From positions 248,001-312,000 of the forward strand of contig NZ_QHLX01000004.1 of assembly GCF_004135675.1 (NCBI RefSeq): a stretch of 64,000 bases of DNA. The letters are read 5' to 3'. Under the pieces are notes generated by a model, which was not told where the DNA came from, did not search any database, and saw nothing but the letters and a program-made list of their open reading frames with translations. Shown here in pieces: positions 19,466 through 28,832 of the stretch. The position numbers were made by a program, and so were the translations under genes. The DNA is from Marinitoga lauensis. Its GTDB lineage: Bacteria > Thermotogota > Thermotogae > Petrotogales > Petrotogaceae. The first letter of the stretch is position 1. The number at the start of each line of letters is the position of its first letter.

Positions 19466-20476
19466 TTGAAAACAAAAATAAAAAACTTACAACCTGGAAT
19501 GATCGTAGGGGAAGATATTTACAATTTAAAAAATAATTTAAATTTAAAAAAAGGTCAAAAATTGGATAAAAATACAATTGACCTTATCCTTAAAAGTGAT
19601 ATTACTGAAATAGAAATTGTTGACTCAAGTCCTTCAATAGGATTTACTCAAAAAACATTTGAAGAATTGCCAAATATAGTAGATGAAATGGTTTATAACA
19701 AATGGATTAATTCAATAAGCGATTTATTCCACCATTTCACAAAAGAAGAAATATATGTTTCTTTAAACAACATTACAGAAGAAATATACAAATCACTAGA
19801 TGTAAAAGAACATTTTATTTTAAATTTTATAAACTCATTTGGTAACGATAGTTTAACCTATCATTCTTTGAATACTGCTATTATTGTTTCAATTATTGCA
19901 AAAAAAATAGAAATACCATACATTATGTATAAGCAGACCGTAAAATTTTCTTTAATTCATGATATTGGCTATGCTATGTTAGATGACAGAGTTATTAACG
20001 ACTTTGATAGTGAAGATAAAAATGCACTTATTCATAATATCGTTGCATATAAAAAATTACAAGATTTAAAGGCTACATTAAACCATGAAATATTAGAAAG
20101 TATCCTTTACCATCATGAGCGATATGATGGTAAAGGAAAATTTCATTTAAAAGGGGAAAAAATTCCTCCACTTGTTAGAATAACCCAGGTGGCAGATGCA
20201 TATACGTCTTTAACAGAGCTTGGGTATACTCCATATCAGGCATTATCCTGGATATTAAAAAAGTGTGGCTTTATATTCGATCCGTATTACGTGGGACTTT
20301 TATATGAAATCACAGGATATTATCCTACCGGAACAAAGGTAAAATTAAGTGATGGTTCTATTGGTGTTGTATTAAAAAGAAATGAAATTGAATTTTTCCC
20401 TGAAGTCCTTGTAAATAATCAACCAATTAAAACTGGACCTGATTCAAACATATATATAAAAGAGGTGATCGAATGA
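19466..20476 (+). CDS. HD-GYP domain protein 1 (divergent motif)
   Basis: First of three tandem HD-GYP proteins (336 residues). An N-terminal ~60-residue domain (IKNLQPGMIVGEDIYNLKNN) precedes the HD-GYP domain, which is the family that hydrolyses cyclic di-GMP. HSLNTAIIV, the HD pair in SLIHDIGYAML, HHERYDGKGK and QVADAYTSLTE are visible. The GYP tripeptide is replaced (GKF) and the usual ADxYDALTS is altered to ADAYTSLTE, so activity may be lost or changed. The TTG start at 19466 is supported because it aligns the N-terminus with those of the two paralogues. It overlaps the next gene by 4 bases. Confidence 0.85.
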   Translation: MKTKIKNLQPGMIVGEDIYNLKNNLNLKKGQKLDKNTIDLILKSDITEIEIVDSSPSIGFTQKTFEELPNIVDEMVYNKWINSISDLFHHFTKEEIYVSLNNITEEIYKSLDVKEHFILNFINSFGNDSLTYHSLNTAIIVSIIAKKIEIPYIMYKQTVKFSLIHDIGYAMLDDRVINDFDSEDKNALIHNIVAYKKLQDLKATLNHEILESILYHHERYDGKGKFHLKGEKIPPLVRITQVADAYTSLTELGYTPYQALSWILKKCGFIFDPYYVGLLYEITGYYPTGTKVKLSDGSIGVVLKRNEIEFFPEVLVNNQPIKTGPDSNIYIKEVIE

Positions 20477-21543
20477 AAATAATACCTCTAAATAAAGCAA
20501 AATATGGCATGATAATCGCTATGGATATTAGAGATACTACTGGTCGTGTTATCCTTAAAAAAGGTACTGAAATAAATGAATCTATCATATATTTATTAAA
20601 GAAAGCCGGAATATTTAACATTCCTGTAAATTCTGTTAAAGTCGTAAGCGATTTAAAAAAAGAAACGGAAAAACATGGCGTTATAAGTAAAGAAAATCTG
20701 GATTTAAACTATAATAAAGTAAAAGATTTGTTCAAAAATTTAGAAAAGGATGGCCATATTGATATAGATGCAGTAATAGATATTGCTTCATCAATAAAAG
20801 ACGATCTGGAAAATAACTATTCTGATAAATTATTTGTACCATTAAAGAAATTAAAAGATTTTGATGAATACCTTTATTCCCATTCTTTAAATGTAATGAT
20901 TATAAGTTCTTTACTAGCGATTGAAAATAAAATAATTGGTGATGAATTATTGAATATTTCTATTTCATCTCTTTTGCACGATATAGGCAAAACTAAAGTT
21001 CCTATAGAGATTATGAATGCACCAAGACCTTTAACAGGTGAAGAAATGAATATTATGAGAAACCATGTCTTATATGGAAAAGAACTAGCTTTAGAAAATA
21101 ATATAAAGGAAAAAAATATTATTGGTGGTATATATGAACATCACGAAAGATATGATGGTAAAGGATATTTAGAAGGGAAAAAAGGGCCATACATAACCAA
21201 ATTTGGAAGAATCATCGCTATTGCAGATGTTTATGATGCATTAACAAGTACAAGAAGCTATAAAGGGCCATGGACTCCTTATAAAACAATTTCTTTTATT
21301 TTAACAAATGTTGAAAAACAATTTGATGGAACATTTGCTCAAGGACTTATTAATGCTTTTGGGATTTACCCCAGTGGAACGAGAGTTCAACTTAGCAACG
21401 GACAATTTGGAACTGTGATTGCTTCAAATAGATCAAATAAAATACGCCCTTTGATAAAAATAGATCATGGAGACGTTGTGGATTTAAGTGAAGAAAAATC
21501 TTTAAGAATTACCAAAGTATTGGATTATATCTATATAGAATGA
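20473..21543 (+). CDS. HD-GYP domain protein 2
   Basis: A 356-residue protein with the same plan as its neighbours: N-terminal MKIIPLNKAKYGMIIAMDIR domain, then HD-GYP with HSLNVMIIS, LLHDIGKTKVP, NHVLYGKEL, HHERYDGKGY and IADVYDALTSTRSYK, so the metal-binding residues appear complete, although the P of GYP is not conserved. It ends with a small domain, YPSGTRVQLSNGQFGTVIAS, also found in the paralogues. A cyclic di-GMP phosphodiesterase role follows from the family but is not proven. It overlaps protein 1 by 4 bases and is followed by protein 3 after 11 bases. Confidence 0.9.
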   Translation: MKIIPLNKAKYGMIIAMDIRDTTGRVILKKGTEINESIIYLLKKAGIFNIPVNSVKVVSDLKKETEKHGVISKENLDLNYNKVKDLFKNLEKDGHIDIDAVIDIASSIKDDLENNYSDKLFVPLKKLKDFDEYLYSHSLNVMIISSLLAIENKIIGDELLNISISSLLHDIGKTKVPIEIMNAPRPLTGEEMNIMRNHVLYGKELALENNIKEKNIIGGIYEHHERYDGKGYLEGKKGPYITKFGRIIAIADVYDALTSTRSYKGPWTPYKTISFILTNVEKQFDGTFAQGLINAFGIYPSGTRVQLSNGQFGTVIASNRSNKIRPLIKIDHGDVVDLSEEKSLRITKVLDYIYIE

Positions 21544-21554
21544 GGGGGAATTTT

Positions 21555-22631
21555 ATGAAATTTTTTCCTTTAAATAAAATAAAATCTGGAATGATTGTTG
21601 CTATGGATATAAAAGATTTTAATGGCAATATACTTTTTAAAAAGGAACAATTCTAGATAATAATAAAATAAGTATAATTAAGGATAATGGTATTTTTAAA
21701 ATCCCGTTAATGAAGGGGAAAAAAGAAAAATCCACAAGTGATGCTGCTCATGTACATAGTTTTATAAGCAAAGAACTCCTGGATATGAGTTTCAAAAAGG
21801 TTAAAGACATTTTTGAAGAATTGATGAATACTGGAAGAGTTAATATGACCAAAACAGAAGAAGTTGCATCAAATTTAACTAAAGAAATGCAAAAAATTTT
21901 TCTGATAAGTTATACGTACCTTTAAAAAAATTAAAAACATATGATGAATATTTATATTCACATTCATTAAATGTAATGATTCTTGGCTCTTTAATAGGTC
22001 TGGAAGAAGGACTTACAGGGATGAACTTACAGAATTAGCTCTAAGTGGTTTATTGCATGATATAGGTAAAGTTAAAATTCCTTTAGAAATCTTAAATGCT
22101 CCAAGAAAACTTTCCTCTGAGGAGTTTGAGTTAATTAAAAATCACGTATTATACGCAAAGGAACTTTTGGAAAATTCCGGTATAACAAATAAAAAAATTA
22201 TTGACGGTGCATTAGAACATCATGAAAGATATGACGGCAGTGGATATATATTTAAGAAAAAAGGAAACGAAATCTCTTATTACGGAAGAGTTTTAGCACT
22301 TGCTGATGTATATGATGCTTTAACAAGTAAGCGAAGTTATAAAGATCCATGGACTCCTTATAAAACTTTATCGTATATATTAGCCCATGTAAATAAACAT
22401 TTTGATCCAGTATTTACTCAAAATTTAGTAAATTCACTTGGACTTTTTCCACCAGGAATGAAAGTTATGCTTAACGATGGGTCAGAAGGAATTATCATAG
22501 CAACAAATAGAGCAAATAAAATGAAACCTATTATAAAAATAAATGATTATATTGTTGATTTACTTGAAGAAAAAAATTTAAGAATCACAAAAATAGTTGC
22601 CTATGAATATATTGAAGAACAAACTACTTAG
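21555..22631 (+). CDS. HD-GYP domain protein 3 (three apparent frameshifts)
   Basis: Closest paralogue of protein 2. It starts MKFFPLNKIKSGMIVAMDIK after GAGGGGG. The frame breaks near 21647 (one G or A missing), 21895 (one A missing) and 22021 (one G missing). Repaired, it is ~359 residues with LLHDIGKVKIPLEILNAP, NHVLYAKEL, HHERYDGSGY, LADVYDALTSKRSYK and the C-terminal FPPGMKVMLNDGSEGIIIAT. Collinearity with protein 2 across every break supports sequence error over decay. Its 3' end overlaps the convergent clamp-like gene by 8 bases. Confidence 0.85.
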
Positions 22632-23671
22632 AATACTCTTTTAACTCAATTTCTAAATATTTTTCTTTATCCCTAAACAATACCGTTTTATTATTTAACT
22701 CAATAATTATATTCTCATTAAATCTCGAAAATATAGATCTTAATTTTCGAGGGATATTTCTATTAAATATTTATGTTTAAATTTTAAACCTACTTTCCAT
22801 GTAATTGTTGTATTTTTATCCTTTGCTAAAATATAAGAATCTTTTCCTAATATCAAATATATTCTTGTATTTGACGGCAAAGATGTATATATTTTATTCA
22901 ATATTCTTTTTAATTCTTTTAAATTTATCTTTTGAAATTCCAGAACTTCTTTATTGAAATTTATTTTTATATCTACCGGATTTATAGAACTGCATATATT
23001 AATGTTAATTCCCTTTCCTTTAATTAATATAGCCTCCCCATTTAAATATAAATTTATCTCTTCATCTGCTATTAAAGAAAGAGATTTTATTATATGCCTG
23101 ATAGTAACATATGGAATTCCTCGTGAAATATTTATCTTGGATTTTCCAAAATAAGTATATGTTCCCATATTATATCCGTGAAAATATCCCACAATTCATC
23201 TTTTCTATTGGAAAATATATTTATCAAATCACCTTCCATTGATGTAACACTGCAGAAATCAAGATTATTTATAAATTTTTTTAATTGTATTTTTGATAAT
23301 AATGCAGGATTATTTATATTAAAAAAAGGTTTTTCTTCATTTTCACTTTCGATATTTAAAGACATATTTTCCAACTCAATTTTTAACCCTTCATCCAGAG
23401 CTAACATTCTAACAAATGGGCTTTCTTCTTCACGTAATCCTTTTAATAATCCTTTTAAATGTTGAATAGGTATTTTATAAACTTTTTTAAACGGAAAAAA
23501 CTCCTTTGAAAAAAACATATCTGCTACTGCACATCCATCAGTCATGGATACCTTTAAAACTTTATCAAAATATAAATATATATACCTATGAATAGGTTCA
23601 ACGTTGCCACAAAACTTATCTGCAAATTCCACAACTTTTTTTAATCTTTTAGTAGGTATCCAGCCTTCCAT
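22624..23671 (-). CDS. Possible divergent sliding-clamp-like (DnaN-like) protein (two apparent frameshifts)
   Basis: Not firmly recognised. The frame breaks near 23180 (one G missing) and 22738 (one A missing); repaired, it gives about 350 residues, near the 366 of a bacterial beta clamp. Three successive segments of similar pattern are visible. Segment 1 has VSMTDGCAVADMFFS (compare TDGxRLA in DnaN) and YKIPIQHLKGLLKGL. Segment 2 has RGIPYVTIRHIIKSLSLIAD, then INLYLNGEAILIKGKG. Segment 3 ends in NNKTVLFRDKEKYLEIELKE. The strand/helix rhythm fits three clamp-like domains. The ATG at 23671 follows GGAGG and lies one base after the stop of the zinc-ribbon protein, so the two are co-translated. 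Alternative: an unrelated repeat protein. Confidence 0.45.
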
Positions 23672-23672
23672 A

Positions 23673-23990
23673 TTAACCCTCCGATTCAAATTCTTCTTTA
23701 GTTATAGGCGTTCCACCAATTAAATCAAAATTCAAAAGCCTGTATGCATTATCAAATTCTGCAATCAGCTGTATCCTATGTGAACATTTTGAACCTATAT
23801 ATTCTTTATTAATTATATAAGCTGCTTTGCCTTCATATGAATTTGAAAAATCATATCCTTTTCTCAAATAACTTCTAAACTTTTCACCACAATTATTGCA
23901 TTTAAAATATATAATCAATGCATTTTGTTCATTATAAAATGGATTATTTATTATATCCTTTTCTTTTTTTCTCTTTTTAAACCAAAACAT
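23673..23990 (-). CDS. Small protein with a zinc-ribbon-like Cys/His pattern
   Basis: About 105 residues, starting MFWFKKRKKEKDIINNPFYN after AAGGGTG. Two Cys pairs or near-pairs are visible: FKCNNCGEKFRSYLRKGYDF and, later, GSKCSHRIQLIAEFD, which could bind one zinc. The rest is mixed alpha/beta and ends LIGGTPITKEEFESEG. I do not recognise a named family. It directly precedes the clamp-like gene and is probably part of the same transcript. Nucleic acid binding would be a guess. Confidence 0.6.
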   Translation of the reverse strand: MFWFKKRKKEKDIINNPFYNEQNALIIYFKCNNCGEKFRSYLRKGYDFSNSYEGKAAYIINKEYIGSKCSHRIQLIAEFDNAYRLLNFDLIGGTPITKEEFESEG

Positions 23991-24019
23991 AAAATCACCC
24001 TTCCACAATATTATACCAA

Positions 24020-24340
24020 AAACACTTCGCTACGCGAAGGGTTTTTGGTTAAATCTATAATAAATAAAAACTTTTCATATGACCTTCCGCGAAGCGGAAT
24101 GTCTCTTCGCTACGCGAAGAAGTTTTTGGTTTTTCATTTATAATAAAAATTTCTATTCCTAAAATACTTCACAAAGTGAAGTGTTTTCGCTTCGCGAAGG
24201 GGTTTTTGGTTAAATCTTATAATAAATAAAAATCTTTTCATTTGACCTTCCGCAAAGCGGAATGTCTCTTCGCTACGCGAAGAAGTTTTTGATTTTTCAT
24301 TTATAATAAAAATTTCTATTCCTAAAACACTTCACGAATA
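24020..24340. repeat. Two tandem copies (163-bp period) of a palindrome-rich non-coding repeat
   Basis: CCTTCCGC occurs at 24083 and again at 24246, and the surrounding ~150 bp is nearly identical in the two copies. Each copy holds CTTCGCTACGCGAAG-type hairpins, CCTTCCGCGAAGCGGAA and AT-rich linkers with TTTATAATAAAAAT. The motifs belong to the same style as the 82-bp array at 11388 and the repeats near 27225 and 55140. No coding potential is seen. It fills the gap between clpC and the zinc-ribbon gene. Confidence 0.9.
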
Positions 24341-24378
24341 AAAATTAACCCTTCTACAAAGTGGAAGGGTTAATTTTT
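24338..24378 (-). terminator. Terminator downstream of clpC
   Basis: Stem TTAACCCTTC / GGAAGGGTTAA with T-rich DNA on both sides, starting about 13 bases after the clpC stop (minus direction). It may also act on the plus strand. Confidence 0.8.
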
Positions 24379-24390
24379 CATAGGTGTTTA

Positions 24391-26856
24391 TTACTCTTCT
24401 TTAGTTTTTATTTCACCTTTTCCAACTCTTATATTCAATTTTCCATCATCTAAATCAATGATTACTTTGCTTTTTGGTGGAATTTCACCAGCGATTATCT
24501 TATTAGCTAATTCCATTTCTATTTCTCTTTCTATAACTCTTTTTAATGGTCTTGCACCGAATATTCTATCATATCCTTTTTTAGCAATATATTCTTTTGC
24601 ATCTTCTGTAATCATTAATTCCAAATCTTTTTCTTTTAATCTTTCTTCCAATCTTCTCATCATAATACCTACTATTTCTTTAACTTCTTCTATTGTTAAT
24701 GGTTTGAATACTATAACCTCATCCAATCTATTTAAAATTCTGGTCTGAAATATTTCTTCAATTCTTCTCTAACAACCTTTTCTAAATCTCTTTCCTGACT
24801 TTTCTTTTCTTCATCGCTTATAAATCCTAATTTACCTCTATTTTCTAATTTATTTAATATATTTTCTGAACCTATATTACTTGTCATAATAATTATTGTA
24901 TTTCTAAAATCTACCGTATTTCCTTTTCCATCTGTTAATCTTCCATCATCCAATACCTGCAATAATATATTGAATACATCTGGATGAGCTTTTTCTATTT
25001 CGTCAATAAGAATTACAGAATAAGGTTTTCTTCTTACTGCTTCTGTTAATTGCCCACCCTGTTCATAACCAACATATCCTGGAGGTGAACCAATTAATCT
25101 TGAAACCGCATGTTTTTCCATATATTCAGACATATCAATTCTTATTAATGCTTCTTCTGTATCAAATAATACTTCTGCTAAAGATTTTGCCAATTCTGTT
25201 TTACCAACACCTGTAGGTCCAAGAAGAGGAATGAACCAATTGGTCTTGTTGGGTCTTTTAAACCGGCTCTTGCTTTTCTTATATGCTGAGCAACCTTAAC
25301 AATAGCTTCTTCCTGACCAACTACACGTTTATGTATTTCTTTTTCTAAATTAAGTAATTTTTCTCTTTCTTCTTCCAACATCTTCTTTGCTGGAATACCT
25401 GTCCATTTTTCTATAACTTCTGCAATTCTATCTTCATCAACTATTACTTCTTCATCTTCTTTACCTTTTTCCTCTTCATATTGCTTCTTCAATTCTTCAA
25501 TTTGTTTTTCTAATTCAAATAAGTCTTTTTTCTTTAAAGCTGCCTCTTCGTATTCACCTTTTACAGTTAAATCATTTATTTCTTCTTCTAATTCCTTAGC
25601 CTCATATTCTAATTTCTTAATATTGGACAACTTTGAACTTTTTTCAAGTCTTGCTTTTGCTGAAGCCTCGTCTATTAAATCAATTGCCTTATCAGGTAAA
25701 AATCTATCGGTAATATATCTGTGAGATAATTTCACAGCTGCAACAACTGCACTATCATCTATTTTTACGTTATGATGTTTTTCAAATGTTTCTTTTAAAC
25801 CCTTAAAATTGCAATCGCATCTTCCTCACTTGGCTCATCTACTTGAACTGGTTGGAACCTTCTGGCTAATGCTTTATCTTTTTCAATATATTGTCTGTAT
25901 TCGTCAAGTGTTGTTGCACCAATAACCCTTAACTCTCCACGAGCTAAATCCGGTTTTAGCATATTAGCTGCATCCATGGAATTACCTTCTGCCTTACCTG
26001 CACCTATTATTGTATGTAATTCATCAATAAATAATATTATCTTATCTCCCTGTTTTTTCACTTCATCGATAACGTTCTTTAATCTCTCTTCAAATTCTCC
26101 TCTAAATTTAGCTCCTGCTAATAATCTTCCCATATCCAACTGAAGAATTTTTTTCTCAATTAATGCATCTGGTACTGCACCTTTTATAATCCTTTGTGCT
26201 AAACCTTCAACAATAGCCGTTTTACCAACACCTGGATCACCAACTAAAACAGGATTATTTTTTGTTTTTCTACTTAAAATTTCAATTGTTCTTTGAATTT
26301 CTAAATCCCTACCAATAACTGGCATTAATTTCTTTTCTTCTGCCATTTTTGTTAAATCAATAGTAAATTGGGCTAAAACATCTGCCACATTTTCCTCTGA
26401 TCCTTCCTTGGTTACCTTTATATTTTTTAATTCTTCATATATTTCTTCTGTAGTTAACCCATACTTAGAAAACAATTTTGCAGAATATGACGTTCCTTCA
26501 AGCATTATAGCTAACAACAAATGTAATGTGGTAATTAATTTATGTTTTGTTTTTTTAGCTTCCGATTTTGCAATTTCAAAAATTCTTTCCAATGTCGGAG
26601 ATATATAAATTCTATTATCTCTCACACCGCCAAATGAATATTGTACATTTTCCTCCAATTCACTTTCAATATTTTCACGAATTGCCTCAACATTAATCGT
26701 TTCAAATAATCGTTTTACATATTCATCATCACTATCTAAAATAGATAAGGTTATATGCTCTGGCGTTACCACATTAGTTCCATAACCATTAGCAAGTGTC
26801 CTTGCATTATCTATTATTTCCAGAGCCTTTTCTGTAAAGTTTTTTGGATTCATCAT
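24391..26856 (-). CDS. clpC: ClpC-type AAA+ chaperone, Clp protease ATPase (three apparent frameshifts)
   Basis: A double-AAA+ unfoldase that feeds ClpP. Order: Clp_N repeats (1-~145), first ATPase with GDPGVGKT and [17 protein letters not shown], a short middle coiled coil of ~70 residues (ClpC-type, not the long ClpB domain), second ATPase with GPTGVGKT, the [13 protein letters not shown] loop and [14 protein letters not shown], then a KLGF loop expected to contact ClpP, and a ClpB_D2-small domain. The frame breaks near 25800 and 25222 (one G missing each) and 24736 (one T missing). Repaired length is ~820. The ATG at 26856 follows AGGAGGTG. Two CIRCE-like operators lie upstream, suggesting heat-shock control. 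Confidence 0.92.
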
Positions 26857-26903
26857 TTCCAACACCTCCTGATATATCTTAACTTTAATTTTAATTTTTA
26901 TTT

Positions 26904-26930
26904 TTAGCATTTGTAATAAATAATTGCTAA
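26904..26930. promoter_or_regulatory. CIRCE-like operator at the clpC transcription start
   Basis: TTAGCATTT-N9-AATTGCTAA, the 9-9-9 layout of the HrcA operator (consensus TTAGCACTC-N9-GAGTGCTAA) with the outer TTAGCA/TGCTAA kept. On the minus strand a TATAAT (26930-26935) abuts it, so a bound repressor would cover the start site. Confidence 0.55.
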
Positions 26931-27017
26931 TTATAGTTTAAAAAAATATAATTGATTTTCACTTTGCAATTTTTTAGACTGTATTTTCATAAAAAAGTTC
27001 AAAAAATTTTTTAGTTT

Positions 27018-27044
27018 TTAGCACTCTTAATATTTATTTGCTAA
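27018..27044. promoter_or_regulatory. Second CIRCE-like operator upstream of clpC
   Basis: TTAGCACTC-N9-ATTTGCTAA: one half-site is a perfect CIRCE arm, the other keeps TGCTAA, with exact 9-base spacing. It is 114 bases from the first site, the whole lying in the 320-base AT-rich gap upstream of clpC. HrcA control is known for heat-shock operons; its use here is inferred. Confidence 0.55.
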
Positions 27045-27150
27045 TACAACGTTATGATACTACCTTATTATTTCCGGTTGATTAACAAAATATGTCGATC
27101 TTAAAAATAATTTCAAATGGAATTTTTTCGATTTATAAATAAAAACATAA

Positions 27151-27177
27151 AAAAATAGGCAGGTTATAGCCTGCCTA
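27151..27177 (-). terminator. Intrinsic terminator between purA and clpC
   Basis: Minus-strand stem TAGGCAGG / CCTGCCTA followed by TTTTTTT-rich DNA. It lies beyond the MITE-like element that separates it from the purA stop codon. Confidence 0.75.
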
Positions 27178-27179
27178 CT

Positions 27180-27375
27180 CAGACTGTCGACAAAACAAAA
27201 TGAGAAAAATAATATGAGCGAATCCTGAGATTTCCGCGAAGCGGAAGATCTAAGGTTTAAAATTTATTATTAATATACTTTTCCTAAACCCTTCGCGAAG
27301 CGAAGAGTTTAAGAATTTTCACCGGATGAGCGAATATTATTTGATTATTTTATTTTGTACTTTGTCTACAAACTG
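27180..27375. mobile_element. MITE-like element, copy 1 (196 bp)
   Basis: The ends are imperfect inverted repeats: CAGACTGTCGACAAA at the left and, reading inward from the right, CAGTTTGTAGACAAA. Subterminal parts also match in inverted orientation (AATAATATGAGCGAAT against AATAATATTCGCTCAT). The inside carries the same palindromes as the dispersed repeats (TTCCGCGAAGCGGAA, CCCTTCGCGAAGCGAAG). There is no open frame. A second element with matching ends is at 30263-30501. No clear target duplication is seen for this copy. Confidence 0.75.
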
Positions 27376-27396
27376 AAAGCCCTATTATAGGGCTTT
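27376..27396. terminator. Hairpin just after purA, abutting the MITE-like element
   Basis: Perfect inverted repeat AAAGCCCTA-T-TAGGGCTTT. In the purA direction the stem is followed at once by the MITE end instead of a T tract, so the element may have inserted into a terminator. Confidence 0.55.
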
Positions 27397-27423
27397 TAAT
27401 TTATTGACAAAATATAATATTAT

Positions 27424-28676
27424 TTAGATCTCAAAAATAAGATCATTTTTTGTACACATCTCATCGGTTTTAGGACCATAAGAAATATATGGAATTTCTA
27501 CACCTGTTTTTTCCTCAATAAATGCCATATATTTCAAAAAGTTAATATGATTTGTATCAGGCCAACCTTTTAAAGTTTCATAAATTGGTTTAGCTACAAG
27601 AAAATCATAAGAAGATGCCGGAACCTCTCTTATTTCACCATTAATATCATATGCCACACATACTTTTATCTCATCAAAACCATTTAATACATCTGCTTTA
27701 GTAATAACAAACTTTGTTAATCCTGATCTTATCTTAGCATATCTTAAAGCAGGTAAATCAAGCCATCCCACTCTTCTTGGCCTTCCAGTTGTTGCTCCAA
27801 ATTCATTTCCTTTTTCTTGAATGATTTTTCCACCATCTCCAAACTCTTCTGTTGGAAATGGACCTTCTCCAACTCTTGTTGTATAAGCCTTTATTACACC
27901 CAGAACCTCATCTAATTCAAAAGTAGAAAAACCAACAGAAGATACACCGTGCGCCATTGTTGCACCAGAAGTTACAAAAGGATATGTCCCAAAATCAAGG
28001 TCTAATAAAACCCTTGAGCGCCTTCAAATAAAACAGAAGTATTTCTAAAAACATCCGCCATATCTATTGCTGATGTAAAATTCACATTCATTTTTTCCAA
28101 TTTTTTCTTTTGTTCCATTAAATAGTCAAATATTTCTTCCACTTTAAACTTAAATTTGTTTCCAAAAATATTCCTCTTTAAATATATAACCTCTTCTAAT
28201 CTATTCTTTAACAATTTTTCATCAAATAAATGATATATCTTAAATCCTTCTCTTGAAACCTTATCAGTATAAGAAGGACCAATTCCTTTTTTAGTCGTTC
28301 CTATAGGGTTTTTTCTTAATTTTTCTAAAATTCCATCCTCCTCTTTATGATATGGTAAAACCATAAAAGCTTCTAAATCTATATAAACCTTGGAAGAAAA
28401 GCCTGGAAAATCTTTTTCTAAAATTTCCAATTCTTTTATTAACTGTTCAATATCTATTACCATCCCCGCACCAAGAAATGCCTTTGAATTACCTTCTGGA
28501 ATCACAGAAGGTAATAAATGATTAACATATTTTTTTCCTTTATAGTAAATAGTATGTCCTGCATTCGCACCACCAGAAAATCTTACAATCCATTCATAAT
28601 TTTTAGAAAAATAATTTACAACCTTACCTTTACCTTCGTCTCCCCATTGTGCTCCAACAATGGCAACCCTTTCCAT
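27424..28676 (-). CDS. purA: Adenylosuccinate synthetase (one apparent frameshift)
   Basis: Makes adenylosuccinate from IMP, aspartate and GTP in AMP synthesis. VGAQWGDEGKGKVVNYFSK is the N-terminal P-loop signature, SGGANAGHTI and GTTKKGIGPSYTDKVSR are the IMP-binding stretches, and GRPRRVGWLDLPALRYA is near the C-terminal end. The frame breaks near 28010; one restored G turns GAQGFY-stop into GAQGVLLDLDFGTYPFVTSG and gives ~417 residues, normal for the family. The ATG at 28676 follows GGAGGTG. An adenine-path essential gene with a single G missing is best read as sequence error. Confidence 0.93.
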
Positions 28677-28698
28677 ATCTTCACCTCCAAAAAAGTAA

Positions 28699-28720
28699 AA
28701 AAGCCCCATTATAGGGCTTT
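28699..28720 (-). terminator. Intrinsic terminator or leader hairpin upstream of purA
   Basis: Minus-strand stem AAAGCCCTATAATGGGGCTTT followed by TTTACTTTTTT, only ~25 bases before the purA start. It probably ends the thioredoxin-family transcript, but its closeness to the purA ribosome-binding site would also allow attenuation. The stem sequence is almost the same as the hairpin after purA. Confidence 0.6.
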
Positions 28721-28832
28721 TATTGTTATTATTAACTTTCGAAGAAAAAGATTATCTTTCATATTAATAACCTTCCTTATCTTTTTTACAGAGGTATTAT
28801 ATCATAATTCATATAAACATTCAAATTATATT

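Noticed and set aside
24391-26856. ClpB disaggregase
   Set aside because: The middle coiled coil is short and a KLGF-type ClpP-contact loop is present, which fits ClpC rather than ClpB.
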